This document shows positions 44,044-56,587 of a stretch of DNA of 64,000 bases, one piece after another. Position 1 is the first letter of the stretch; each line of letters opens with the position of its first letter. The DNA comes from Hemerocallis citrina (taxonomy: Eukaryota > Streptophyta > Magnoliopsida > Asparagales > Asphodelaceae), in the NCBI GenBank assembly GCA_017893485.1, contig CM030362.1:259699755-259763754 (forward strand), given 5' to 3'. A program made the translations under genes and the position numbers. The notes beneath the pieces are model-generated. The model saw nothing but the letters and a program-made list of their open reading frames with translations. It did not search any database and had not been told where the DNA came from.

Positions 44044-47000
44044 TGTCACACCCTGCTTCCTAAAAAGAGAATACGGAATACGGATACGCGACAAAAGTTC
44101 AGCGAATGATTTTCATCATCTATAAGCTGTTCAAGAATCTTTACAACATTTCACAAGAATAACCAGAGTCGGAAGCCAAAGAATCATCCAACATGCACAT
44201 ATGAACCAAAATACCAACAAGAATACTTAAAACCAAAATATTATAATCTCAAATAATCCAGATCTGAATAAGTCAAATATTCTGGGTCACATTGCCCAAA
44301 TACAAATAAATCCAAGTACAAGATACAATTGTTAAAAGCAAGTAACAAGAAATAATAATAATAGCAGGAAAATCATGGTAGTAAAACTCCAGCATCTAGT
44401 ATCTCATCTCGCCTATTCCATCTGGCAGCTGATCTCCAAAATCTGCAATTTAATAAATTGCAGGAAGAGGAAAAAGAAAACAAACTCCCGTCAATACAAG
44501 TTATGGGCCGCTTGTAGTGCAGGATAAAAGTACATGGAAAAGGGTAAACTAATAACATGAAATAGACATGATAACAAAATATAACAACTAGTATGGCAAG
44601 ATGAACAAGTGCAAGTAGCATGCATCAAGTGTCAAGTGAACAAGTATCTTGTAAACAAGTATCAAGTAGTAAGTGTCATGAATCAAGTACAAGTAGCAAG
44701 TATCAAGTGTCAAGGGGTCATGTTCAAATCTTGTATTATTACTATTTAGGTAGCACTTCATGCATCCATCCTTTTACTACATGATTGCTACAGTCAACAC
44801 AGTTTCGTTTTAGATTTCATAGTGGAGTCCATAGGGCCGAGTACTCAGGGATTAGGAAAACAGGAACATAAACAGGTTCATAAATCAAACAGGTACACGA
44901 ATCATCCGATTCATGCATCAACAGGTTCATGAATCAAACAGGTACATGAATCAGCCGATTCATGCATCAACAGATAACAGGTACACGAACCAACAGGTCC
45001 ATGCATCAATAGGTAACAGGTACATGAACCAATAGGTCCATGCATCAACAGGTAACAGGTACATGAACCAACAGGTCCATGCATCAACAGATTCATGTAT
45101 CAACATGAATCAAAGCGAGAAACACAGGCCCCCTTCTAAGTACACATTTCTATATTTTCCACTACTATATCTTTCCCTTAACCCCGGCTTCGTTAATTTG
45201 TTCTTATTAAATAGTCATGTATGTGTCACAAACAGGTTAAGAATAACATAACAAGAACAAGCAACAGGTACAGGATGAAGAATAAACATGTACAGGTGAA
45301 ATATAACTCATAACAGGGTAGAACAACGAAAATTCTAGTTCAGGACAGCAAGACAGTACTGCACTAAAACAAGGATTCCTGTTGCTACAAACATGCAAAT
45401 CTGGATCCGTCAAAAAATCTGAAAAATAGACTCCCTTTCGAATCCAGCAAACATATATAAGTTCTATAGTATTTCACAACATCATAACTCAAAACAGGTT
45501 TGAATCCAGAAAACATATTCAGCCAGAAATCAGTAGTTTTTATTCAAAGTCAGGAAAAAGCATGAAAACTCATTAATATTAAATCTACGAAAAAATCTGG
45601 GGTATTTCTCTTTATGTGTAGTAACAGAAAATCAAGTTTCATAATTTTCTAATAAAAATAGAGTAGTCAAGTAAAATCAGAAAACAACAAGACACGACTT
45701 TTTTGTGAATCTAAAATCACAAATACTGCGGTACGAAAAATGCAATATCTCGCAAACCATAAATCGAAATCCAAATCCGCTAAAAGGGTAATAAAATAGA
45801 TTCAGTAGGATAACTTTTATATTCAGAAAGATTTTAGAAACAGCAAGTAAAAATAGGTCGAAATCAGGTTCTTTACTAAACAGTAGTAAAGTTCTGCATG
45901 TAAAATCTTTATTTGCAAGCATGGAAATATTTGTAAAACTATTCAAATAAATTCACCAAAATTCTGGGTTAATTCTAATCAGGTCTAGAAGTACAGAGCA
46001 AAATTTCAGATCAAAATAATAATTTTAACACCATAATAAAAATAGATTACTCTTCAGAATTCATAGAAAACAAAATCTGGAAATCTTTCGACACCACTGT
46101 AGTAAAATAGACATAACTCACAAACGGTAAATTGAAACTGAGATCCGTCAAAAGGGTTGAAAAATAGACAGAATTCTCTAAAAATCATGTCCACAAAATA
46201 TTTTCAAATACTGACCTTAATGGGATCTAAAATACTAATCAAAACAGAAAAGCCAGTAAAACTGAAAATATCGCATATGCACAAAATCCACTAGTTCACA
46301 TAGAACTCATCCAAAACACAACCAAACACGAAATAGAGTGTACAAGATTTCCAAGCAACACGGTATAGGGTATTTCACAAGTATTCGACAAGTATATCAT
46401 GAATAACACATCAAACAGAGATATCTCAAAGTTGCATGAACATACACATCAAAAGTGGTCAACCCTAGGTTAATTCATGTCATGTATGTCGTGAGGCAAC
46501 TATGGTCAAGATAACACAATAGAGACAATATCAATAAGGAAATTCACACACAAATTGTCTCTAGAACCCAACTACACTACAGGCAGTATTTAATACTTGT
46601 ATTTACAAAGGAATTTAATATAAGTTACTTGCTTGAGAGACGACAACGGGAACGGCACAAAGCAAGAATAACGAGAACAGATTCCCGAGCACGAACACAA
46701 TACCACGAACAATCGCGAGCACGATGAAGACGATGATCACGAACACAATCGGACGGCTAAGATCGAAGATCAAGATCAAGATGATTGGATCGGATCGGAC
46801 GGTCAGATTTTCCTGATGATGAAGATAATGATGAAGATCAAGACCGATCGATCGAATGGATACGATCAAAGAAAGATGATGATCATCGTGATCGTGCGAT
46901 CAAGAAGAGATCGAACGGCTAGGATCTAATCGGATGATTAAGAGAAGATCGACAACCCACATCCAATCAAGCATGATGATCAAGATCCAATGGACGGCCA

Positions 47001-48275
47001 AGATCACCTCGATGGTGACGATCAAGATCAAATCAACGGACGGCTAGGAATCAATCAATCAAAATCAAGATCAAGATCAAGAGATCATGATCACACTCAA
47101 ATGGATGACCCACATACAAAGCCATGATCAAGACCAACAACAAGGGCAACGGTGCACTAGCTTAGCTCCGACGGCAGCGACAGCCAGTGGACACGGCGGC
47201 GGCCAAGGGGACACGACGGTGAACAGACTGCGGCTGTTGCAGTCGAAGGAGATGGAGTCGGCACTATCGTCGCGGCTGAGCGACGGAGAGGCGCAACTGG
47301 GAGGCACGACGACTGGAGTTCGGTGCTGCGTGGTTGCCGAGGAAATACAGCAAGGAGGGTTGGCGACATTGCGTCGGAGGTGGGACAGGGTGCACTCAGA
47401 GGATGGAGAGGAAGAGGAGGTGGTCGGGGAAGCAGGCTGTCGCGACGAGGAGACGAGAGGCGGGGTGAGGCGGAGGAGCACAGGGGGAATAGGTGGCGCG
47501 AGGCAGGCGGCGCGAGGCGGTGGGGAGAGAAAGACGAGACGGAGGATGAGTGTAGGAGGGAGAGAGAGCAAGGCGGCTGAGGGAGACGGGAGGTGAAGAG
47601 GCAGGGGGATTTAGAAGATGAACAGGTTTTAAGGTATATATATATGGGTTATATTAGGGTTTAGGTTGGTCTGGGTATAGGGTTAGGGATTAGAACGGGT
47701 ATTGGGTAGTGTAATTGGTTTAATGGGTGCACAGGGATTTAGGGGAGGAAAGAACGGGTAGGGTTATTAGGGAAACGTGTTTGGGAAAGTTTAACAAACG
47801 GGTTATAGGGTTAAGGGTATAAATAGGTGGGCAATGGTATATATGGGCTTAAAATCCAATAGGGTCTAATAAAATATCCAATAAGAAATTAAATGGGTTA
47901 TAGGATTTAAAATGGATAATGGGTAATCCAATAAGATAATAGGGAAAAATATATAAAAATAAAAATAGGATATAGGGTTTTATAGAAATACTAATAATAA
48001 TAATAATAATAAGACCATGAAAAAAAAAATAATAGTACTAATTATAACGGTAATAATAATAATAAGAGTAATAATAACAAGAATAAGAATTGTATTTCAA
48101 TATAAAATCATAGAAAATAGTTACAATTAAAATTATTAATCGAAAATAGATTTTAATAGAAGAGTCAAGAATACATCTTGACAAAGGAATTTGAAAACCC
48201 AAAAAAATAATTTGAGAAAATTTTAAATATAGAAAATACACAAAAATACATTTTTTTTGGAAAACAGGGGTTACA
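44044..48275 (-). mobile_element. Solo LTR, family 'TGTAACCCC...GTGTGACA', copy 3
   Basis: 4232 bp in minus orientation: plus strand starts TGTCACACCCTGCTTCC and ends ACAGGGGTTACA. Flanks AATTT (44039-44043) and TATTT (48276-48280) make a probable target duplication with one mismatch. A CAAGT/CAAGTATCAAGT array lies at 44600-44715 and a GTACATGAACCAACAGGTCC array at 44880-45110. The purine-rich block 47100-47620 is the complement of the pyrimidine-rich centre of the other copies and gives spurious frames on both strands. An ATAATAATAA microsatellite is near 47990-48065. Confidence 0.85.
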
Positions 48276-48625
48276 TATTTTATGTGTGCGACAAGTTTGT
48301 GATTGCGAGACTTTGGAGGGTTACTATTAATATGGTATTGCGTCAGTTGTATTTAACTGACATGCCCACTTTTCTAGTCAGTTTTGCAGGATTTGTGAGC
48401 AAGTGGATTGAGCAAGGTTAAAGCTAGGACTTCGAGATGAATGAAGTCAAATGTTGACATGTGTTGTCATAAATATGTTTAATTTTTAGTTGTGCGTTGT
48501 AATAAAGGGCTGTTGTAAAGAAAAGTTGTAATTTTCTCTGTGTCTATACTGTGTTTGGATTATATTGAAGTAAAGATTCTGGAGTTGTGTCTCTTATTTC
48601 TATTATTGAAATTCGGGGCGCTACA

Positions 48626-50817
48626 AGTTGCCTCCTTACGAAGGCGGGTGACCATCTCCTCGGCTAAAGCCAGCTTGCTAGGAAGTTTCCTCCCGAGGTT
48701 CATACCTCACCACCTATTTAGCTAAACACATCTCGAATGAACATGATATGAATGGCCATGGCGAGTTGTGAAGTTTCATTAAACAAAAATTTACAAGGTA
48801 TGCGATGGCCAGTCCGCGCCCGGCATCTACAAAATTGGGGATAAATATATATATATAAAAAAATTTATGTTATGGGAGGACCTCCTGGGAAGGAAAATGA
48901 GGGGGTTCAGCTTCTGATTCTAGGACGGAGGAGTGTCTTCAGAATCTGATTCTGGGTTGAAGCAGATGCCATCAAGGTTGATGTCGGGATGCCTATACTA
49001 GACATGTTGAAGTGCCAGCTAGTAGCCCTCATCCTCGGCCTACAGAATCTAGCCTGCCACATCGTCGATCTCGGTCTCCAACTCCTTCACCCTCTTTTCT
49101 AGCCCATCGGCACGGGTCTTCTCCTTCTACCACTTCGAATCAAACACTGAGCCCTGCGTTCGGCCGACTTCAAATCATCGTCGTATTGCCTCATAAGCTC
49201 ACCCCCGTAAAGCATGGCCTACAATGAAGAGGAAAATGAAAAAAAAAAGGAATATACCAACAAAGGGACACAGTCACTTTGGAACGAGCACTTACTGCCA
49301 CTGAGTGCTTGAGCATACCGGAGGTGCAAGATTATCCAACACCTCGATGGCCATCCGGGACTCCATGATGGAGTCAACAAATTTTACCGGCCAATCTAGC
49401 GTGAAGGTCTCCTGGGTCTTCTCGGGAATGATCTCCTATAGCAATGGGTGGATCGGTGACACAGACGATTCCATCAGTTCTTAAGCTTGGAACGATTCTC
49501 GCTTGGCTCTGCCCAGGAAGAATCCTCTGGATCACGGATAGTTAAGGGTCTCGCCCTCATCGGTCGCCCCTTCGGGGATGCTTCGACACTCGGTGTTGTC
49601 TCTCTCTTCTTTCCCTTATCCTCAGTGGCTTGTTGTGCTGCTGGAGAGGCCAAGAGGACATTGACAACATCGTCTCCCGAGGCTGAAAAAGAAACACATC
49701 ATAACCGAATTGGAAATCCCTTAGAAAAATAACCATAAGCGTTATAAGGGGAATAAACTCACAAGGGACGTAAGGGCTCAACCCACTAACTGCAAATCAC
49801 ATCTCCGTCACCCTGGACCAATCAATGCTTAAATTATCGTCGAATAGTCTACCGAATTCCACCCGCTTTTCTTTAGAGAGCTATTCGAGCTTCAAGGAAT
49901 TCTTCGGAGCAGGCCCATACGACCATGAGATCAATATGTCCCAAGGCTCGAGACTGTGGGTGATAAAGTACTTGGACCTCCAACCCTTTCTAGAGTCTGG
50001 ATGGTTGTGCACTACACATAGCTTGGACCACCGGGGTGGGGGGGGGGGGTGATATATCCCCGGTGAGAATTGTTCGGAAGCAGGCTCAACCCCAGACTCA
50101 CTCAGAAGGACACCCTTCCTTTGGTTGTGCATGATGAAACTGGTCAACTGCTTCCACGAGTTCGGCCCGTACTGCATCAGACTCATTCCTACCCAATTCA
50201 AAACTTCCTTGATGAACGGGGTGAAGGGGAAGACGCAGGCCTAAAAAAAAGCATCCAGTGGGAACATACAGAACTGCTCTACCAGCTTGTGAGTCGGACG
50301 AACACTCAGTTTTGGGAGTATTAAAATGTACTCCGAGGGTATATGGCACTTGTACTGGATGTCAGCGAGATCGCTCTCCGACAGAGTATTCTACTTCTAG
50401 TCAGCCTCTATCTCAGACCTATTCGGCGAAGACAGGGGCACATGAACTGAACTAGGTCCTGTAAATTTTCTGGAAATACCCGATAGGACTTATAGCACTC
50501 GGGATCGTCTTGATAGGCCATCAGCATGCACCCTTAATCAGGAAAAAGGTTTTGCCCCTTCCCCTTGGCAGGGTGGAGACCACGAGGGGGTGGGATACCT
50601 ATAATATTGTCCAAAGCTGAGGCTCCCGCTCGTCGCACATAAGAGGTACCTGCAACCTCGCCCTTGTACCGGCTTACGTCGTTGTAACTCTCTCATGTTC
50701 TTTCTCTGTCTTCACCGACTGCAGGGGACACTCCTCCTAAGTCCTGATCTCCACAAATTCTGGGCCTCCGCTCGTCACTTATATCTCAGTCCCCATTATT
50801 TGCAACTCGGGGATGGC
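48626..50817 (-). pseudogene. Opposing Transposase_28-type gene, N-terminal part and next unit
   Basis: Minus strand. The N-terminal domain is readable at about 49960-50240 in two frames (RLPLHPVHQG, then NWVGMSLMQYGPNSWKQLTS), matching FPLHP and YGLSPAQLMPNTWR of the young element's unit 1. An intron acceptor TTTCTTTTTCAG (minus strand, ending near 49683) precedes an exon start like that of unit 1 (RETMLSM against AETMKLD). LDWPVKFVDSIMESRMAIEV (about 49330-49400) matches the IPDWQV segment. The unit ends with the 3' block at 48790-48825. 48626-48720 is the start of a second unit (CCTTCGTAAGGAGGCAAC against CCTCCGTAAGGAGTTGG). It is cut at 50817 by the Athila element. Many stops and frameshifts. 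Confidence 0.6.
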
Positions 50818-53800
50818 TGATGTGTATAATTTTTGTATAAATATTCGTACTCATTTACCCATAAAAATTGCGTGTATTCGTCTATCATGTTAATAATTTA
50901 TCTTATTTCCATATATTTCAGTTAATTAATTATTTTTTGAAGGAATAAGATTTTTTTGATGCAAAAGATGAATATTTTTTTTTGTAAAAATCAACAAACA
51001 AAACAAGCAGAATGATTTATTAATTTTTATTGTTTTGTTGAATTTTAAATTTTACAATTTGGCCGTGTGAAAAGCAAAATATAAATTTTAAATTGCTAAT
51101 AGAGGTGAAACTGCAATAAACAATTTTAAAAGGGTTTAATTGAAATAATATGATTATCAGTTAGTTTAATTAATTTAAACAAATTAATTTTATTTTTATT
51201 TTTAAATTCTAAATTCTGATTTTATTTTGTGTGTGTGCAGCACGTGTTTCAAGAAAAAGAATAAGAACTTAAGGAGGGTGATGGCAACACCTCCTTCATT
51301 CATAACTTTGCGTCGCACCGTCAACGCTGCAATCGTATTTCTTCTATTGTCAACAATGACAATGAGTTAACTTCAGATTCTGATATCCATGCTTCATTCC
51401 TTCGTTTTTATAAAAACCTTCTAGGGTCTTATAAACAACGTTCCATTCGCCTGGACTATACTCAGCTGTATGGTCATCATTCCCATGATCTGTCTAGCCT
51501 GGAATCTCCTTTTTCCTTGGAAGAGATTATGTCTGCTATTTTTTCTTTAAAAAGTGACTCAGCTCCAGGTCCAAACGGCTTCTCCTCCTTTTTCTTCCAA
51601 AAATTCTGGAATTGGCTTAAGGATGAACTTTTCAAAATGTTTGCTGATCTACACCAAGGGTCGTTCTTCTTTGACCGAATCAATTACGCGCATATCGTCC
51701 TCATCCCCAAGATCTTGGGCGTTCACTCAGTTTCTAATTTTCGGCTGATTAGCCTTCTCAATACTACTTTTAAGATCATTATGAAAGTTCTTTCTAACCG
51801 CCTCGGTGCTATTATCTCTCCTCTTATTGATTCTGCTCAGATAGGCTTTATTAAAGATTGTTTTATCCTTGACAGCGTAGCTTCGGTCTAAGAAATCATT
51901 TCTGAATGCTATAGAACAAATTTAGAGGGGATTCTGTTAAAATTAGATTTCCAAAAAGCATATGATAATGTCAACTGGGATTTCCTCTTCGATATCCTTA
52001 TTCACAGAGGTTTCAGTCCTAAGTGGATCACCTGGATTAAATCAGTGTGTTCTCTGGTACATCTTCCATCCTTATCAATAGATCGGAAGGCCACAAATTC
52101 AAGTGTAAGTGTGGTCTTCGTCAAGGTGATCCTATCACTTCTTTTTTATTCTCTCTTGTTGCTGATGTGTTCAGTAAGTTACTCCGTAATGCTTGGGATG
52201 CTCATGTCATCGAAGGGCTCAGTGGCTCTCAGAGCTTCCGAGGTATTCTAAACCTTCACTATGCCGATGACACCATTATCTTTGCCAAACCCAATGGGTG
52301 TACCATTCGGAACCTGAGGCTACTTCTTTATATCTTTGAAAGAGCTTCAGGCTTAGCCATTAACTTTCAAAAATCATCGGTTCTTTGGTTGGGGGAAACC
52401 CACAACCGGCAAGCTGAAATTGCCCAATTCTTCAATTGTGCCTCGGCCTCTTTTCCCATTCAGTATCTTGGTATTCCATTGAGATGGGGTAAGCTGCATA
52501 AAACCAATTGAATGCCGATGATAGAAAAAGTTGAATCTAGACTTAACAATTAGTCTGGGAAGCATCTCTCTCGCAGAGGAAGATTAATTCTAGTTAACTC
52601 GGTTCTATCCTCTGTTCCTTTATATATGATATCCTTTTTTTACGTTCCCTCTTGGGTTATTAAGAGGATTGATTAAATTAGAAGGAACTTTTTCTGGTCG
52701 GGTGCTGATATTTACAGAGCCGGTACTCACCTCTGCAATTGAAAGTTGATCTGCACTTCCAAGGTTGCGGTGGTTTAGGGGTTCTTGACCTCATAAATCA
52801 AAACCTAGCCCTCCTGGGAAAATGGTTATGGAGAATATTGAAAGAGGATCAATTGCCCTGGGCTCGCCTTATTGCTCTTAATTGTTTCACTCGGCGGAGG
52901 GTTTGGGATTCCTCCCCCTTCCTTTTCCGTAAGGCCTCTCCCTTTTGGAAGGGGGTTTAGAAAGCAGCCAGTTCTTTTCAATGTGGCATTTTCCATGAGT
53001 GTTCCGACGGATCCAAGACCAAATTCTGGTCCGACCTCTGGATCGGTGACATCAAGCTTGCATCAGCTTTCCCTTCCCTCTACCAAATGGCCTACAACCC
53101 TTCAGCCACAGTGGCGGATTATGTTATGGTTTACAATAACCATAAGCTCTGGCTCATACCTTTCAGTAGTAATCTTCCCTTATCGCTAGTACCTGATTTA
53201 AATTGTCTTTTATTATACTTAAACAATTACTCCTGAGATCCAAAGAAGATTTTAAATGGCGTTGGACCAGCTCTGGCACCTATTCAGTTAAATATTTTTA
53301 TAATTTCCTTAATTTTGGTGGTGTCAACTCTCCTTTTGCAAATGTCATTTGGATTAGTTGTGCCCCATTGAAGGTTAAAATTCTCTTCTGACTCGCCCTA
53401 AATAACAAACTTCTTACCGTAGAGGTGCTTAATAGAATGAACCTTGCCTAGGGCCAACTTTGCTCTTTGTGTTCCTCTGGGTATGAAGATGCCGATCACA
53501 TTTTTCTGCAGTGCAACTTTATTCGCCCGCTGTAGAGGATTTGTACTCTTGCTTGGCAAGTTCCTTCAATCCCCACCTCTTTCTCATCTAGCTAGAAGTC
53601 TCATTTAGTAAGGATTAATTTGTGCAATTCTTGGGTCCTCTTCATCATGGCTATCATTTGGGTAATTTGGTCTGAAAGAAATAATCACATTTTCTCTCAA
53701 ACCTCTTCGTCGATCGATACTATTATTGATGAGTTTTTATTTTTCTCTAAATTTTGGCCGTCCACTTTAAATCATGATAAAGTAGTTGCATTGCAACTTT

Positions 53801-56432
53801 ATCATCTTGAAGAGGCGGCTCTTATCTTACATTCTTCTAACACAATTTCTTCTTAATCTTTATTATTTTTGTATAATCTTCCTTTTCTCTATTTCCTTGC
53901 AGATCTGAGACGTTTGTTGGTTTCGTTTCCTCTTTCTCTGGGGGTATTTTTCTAGGCTCGATCGAGGGTACGGGTCCCCTGTGGGCTGCTTCTTGCCTTT
54001 TGTTAAGTGTATGTTGGCTCCAATTTTCTGGTGGGCTGTTCTTGTTCAGATGGATATTGATCCTTTTCGTGATGTTTTTGTTGACGTTGTTTTCTGTTGT
54101 TGGCTTGTTTGCTCTACTGTTGTTTTTACTACTGGCTCTTAGGCCTTGTTTCTGATACTTGTTATTATGTTCACCCTACCTGTTTCTTAGCTTGGCTTTG
54201 CCTTGTGTGTGAATTGCATCAGGTCTTTAGCCTTATTTTTGCTTCCCAATGTCTTCTTTTTATTACCCTGGTAGTTTTGGTTCGCTTTGATTATGAGTTG
54301 TTCTGTGTATGGTATCTTATACATTTTTTGAGAAAGGTGTTCTTGCTGCTTTTGTTCTTTGGAGGTGTTGCTTCACATCCTTTCAGTCTCTTCCCTTTTC
54401 TGTGCACCTCCTAGATGCTAATGCGTTCAAGTTTTCTCATGATGTGGCTCCTCTTTGTTTCTTTCTGAGAGCTGGTTTTGCAGTTGAGGCTTATGCGACC
54501 CTGGTTGTGTGTTGTTTGTTTTCTATCACCCCTGCTCTGTGTAAGCAGGGTGCCCCGGCTCTGGACTGTGCCCATCATTTGTTTATTGTGCTTGCTGCCT
54601 GTGCCATCCATTGTGTTGGTCTCGTCGGATTGTTTCGATCCCCTGGCTAGGGTGCAGCATCGTTCCACTGGCTTTTTCACCCCCATCTTAGTGTATGTTA
54701 CCCTTGGTTCTCCTGGTTAGGCTGGTGGCTGTTCTTTCTGGTGTTCTGTCTTTGCTTGTCGTCGTTTGTTTTAGGGCCATGCTAAGCTTTGATTAGAGTG
54801 GTCTGAGTTGATGGTTTCCGGCGGTGAGGCGGCTTCTCATGGTTTATCTCTCTGTCCCATGGAATGCCTCTCTCATCGTCCTTCTTCGGCTTGTCTGTTT
54901 CTTCCCCGGCGCAGTTGTTAATTTAGGTGGCTTTTGAGTTTTGTAATTATGTTGTTGTTAGTTGGGCAATGTTCTTAATTGCTTGTTAGCTTTTAGTTGT
55001 TGCTTTTGTTTATAGTTCCCATTTTTACGTTTGTGTAAAATTGGTTCTCTTTGTATTCCGTCTTATTATTTATATATTGGGTTGGAATCTTTTGATTCTA
55101 TCCTCGTTATAAAAATAAAAAAAAAGAAGAAAAAGAAGCAAGAAATAAAGATCAAATCAAATAAGGAAAGTAATAAATAAATATGTGGGGGTTTTCTGCA
55201 AAAATAAACCCTAATCTCCACGTTTCCTACGCCTATAAATACAATAGCAAAAGAGAAGGAAGGGGCATGCCTAAAGCGAAGAGAGTGACGGCTTCCTCGA
55301 TAATAAAAAAATAAAAAAAATCAAAAAATCCAAAAGACAAACAGAGAAAGAGAGAGACGTGAAGAGGGCGATCGAACTCCAAGGCGACAGAGACCCTGGC
55401 GCTGACGTGTGCCTGACGTTGACGTTGTGGCGCGACTCGAGACAGGAGAGAGGCAGAGAGCGCTGACGTGGCACGCTGATGTCAGCGGCACTCGGAGCGA
55501 AGCACAGGAGAGGAACAAAGATGTGGGCCTGTCGCTGACGTGGGCGTGACGTCAGCAAAACATAGGAGAGAGAGGTAGACAGAACATGGGGTATTAGTGG
55601 TGGCTCGCTTTTCGAGGCTGTTCAGTTTGTAATTTTTTTTTACAAAACGGTCTCTTTTGTATCTCTTTTCTTTCTCTAATATTCTTCTAATTTTATTAAT
55701 GCAATCCATGAACAAATTTGTTAGTTGCAAATTTATTATGAACTAATTTTATTTTTCTAGGAATTTGATGTAGCCTAGTTTTGAGAACACAATTTTAAAT
55801 TCCATATTATTTTCTTTTTTTCCATGGTTATGTGTTTGATTTTTATTCTGAATGCTTACAATTGGTTGACCAACTTTTGTATTATCTATTAAACCATAGA
55901 GAGATCGAACTGGTAATTTGTGATTTTGAATTAATAAAATTAAACACCATTACAAGAGCAAACCGATGTTAATGTGACCGTTAAGAAATTCATAGATCTT
56001 AATGAATTTTTAATTAGTAATTTTTGCATGAACTATGACAATTAATTAGTTAAGAATATTTTTGATATTACATGAGAGAGAATATTGAATAATTTGGAGA
56101 TTTTGGTCTACAACTTGGAAAAATAATATTTTTATTCATATGGAGTTATAAATTGTGTGGGATTAACTAGGTGAAATCTAAAGCCCTAGAATTAATTTTT
56201 CAATTAATAAATAATAAAATTTCATATTCCGCTCCTTTTTAATTAATTTAGTTAGTTCTTTAGATTAATTTAATTTAGTTGCTATTTTTTATTATCTTTT
56301 CGAACTTCCAAATAGTAGTTAATATAGTAATATCGGTACTCGATAAAATAATTAGTCCTTGTGGGTTCGACACTCTTTTCACTTAACTATACTACTTGTT
56401 GCGATTTTGTACACTTGCAAATAATCACATCA
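50818..56432 (+). repeat. Left LTR of the Athila element, interrupted by a LINE
   Basis: Own sequence is 50818-51261 and 55122-56432 (about 1.75 kb), ending TAATCACATCA. It matches 63164-64000 with about 5% difference by eye over the first 165 bases. TATA box TATAAATA at 55234-55241 (63715-63722 in the right copy). Downstream of it is a cluster of six TGACGT motifs (55403, 55414, 55420, 55464, 55536 and 55547). The remainder to 56432 is AT-rich without recognisable genes. Confidence 0.9.
51262..55121 (+). mobile_element. 5'-truncated L1-type LINE
   Basis: Non-LTR retrotransposon fragment of 3.86 kb inserted in the Athila LTR. It begins inside ORF2 (KEGDGNTSFIHNFASHR, from about 51270); endonuclease and ORF1 are missing. 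RT: SDSAPGPNGFSSFFF, RLISLLNTTFKI, QIGFIKDCFI, LKLDFQKAYDNVNW, GLRQGDPITS and catalytic HYADDTIIF (about 52257-52283), interrupted by a stop at 51889 and a frameshift near 52040. More stops follow from 52509. A zinc-binding LCSLCSSGYEDADHIFLQC is near 53460-53515. From 53860 to 55110 is a T-rich 3' untranslated region without genes, ending in an A-rich tail. A target duplication cannot be resolved in the A/G-rich flank. Confidence 0.9.
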
Positions 56433-56438
56433 AGTTTT

Positions 56439-56456
56439 TGGCGCCGTTGCCGGGGA
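56439..56456 (+). other. Primer binding site (Asp tRNA)
   Basis: TGGCGCCGTTGCCGGGGA, an exact complement of the plant Asp-tRNA 3' end, six bases after the left LTR. Confidence 0.92.
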
Positions 56457-56587
56457 CTAGTTATTCTTTTATTGATATTGAAAATTGCTAGACTGTTACT
56501 AGTTTGGATTTTTATTTTTATTGTAGATTTAATTGTTATTTTACCTCTTTATTTTCTTTTGACTTTTTTTCTGGGACTTAGGAGTGT

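Larger units (their letters stand above)
38142..48625 (-). mobile_element. Truncated solo LTR related to the chromovirus LTR
   Basis: Own sequence is 38142-39350, 42873-44043 and 48281-48625 (about 2.7 kb). On the minus strand it starts TGTAGCGCCCCGAATTTC, passes GTGGGCATGTCAGTTAAAT and ACTGACGC, then TTCGGATTCTATGCATCCCA and AGGTCCAAGGGCAAGC, all colinear with the LTR at 12747 onward. The far end lacks the GATGTTACA terminus and is about 0.5 kb shorter than that LTR. No target duplication could be found, so the 38142 end is probably a deletion or repair junction. Open frames within (for example near 38850-39150) carry no recognisable protein. Two other solo LTRs are inserted in it. Confidence 0.75.
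1..50817 (+). mobile_element. Outer host: decayed Tat-lineage Ty3/gypsy element(s)
   Basis: This is the layer into which everything up to 50817 was inserted. Own sequence is 1-1208, 31938-38141 and 48626-50817. Gag and pol remnants run on the plus strand and opposing genes on the minus strand, the same order as in the intact Tat element at 13016-28937. Joining 1208 to 31943 restores an uninterrupted gag codon series (W-R-G-Y-L-A-K-F), which proves the continuity of the left and middle parts. No LTR of this element is seen: the 5' LTR lies before base 1 and the 3' LTR is lost or lies beyond the Athila insertion. The part 48626-50817 carries a second copy of the opposing gene, so it may belong to a neighbouring Tat copy rather than the same one. 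Confidence 0.8.

Noticed and set aside
44880..45110. Cys/Met/Leu repeat protein on the minus strand
   Set aside because: It is the translation of a 30-bp-scale minisatellite within a solo LTR.
47087..47600. 169-codon and 147-codon frames facing each other in solo LTR copy 3
   Set aside because: They are the two strands of one purine-rich block (Arg/Gly/Glu on one side, Pro/Ser/Leu on the other) equivalent to the pyrimidine-rich LTR centre.
53620..54720. Leu/Phe/Cys-rich frames resembling membrane proteins
   Set aside because: They lie in the T-rich 3' untranslated region of the LINE, where such frames arise from composition.
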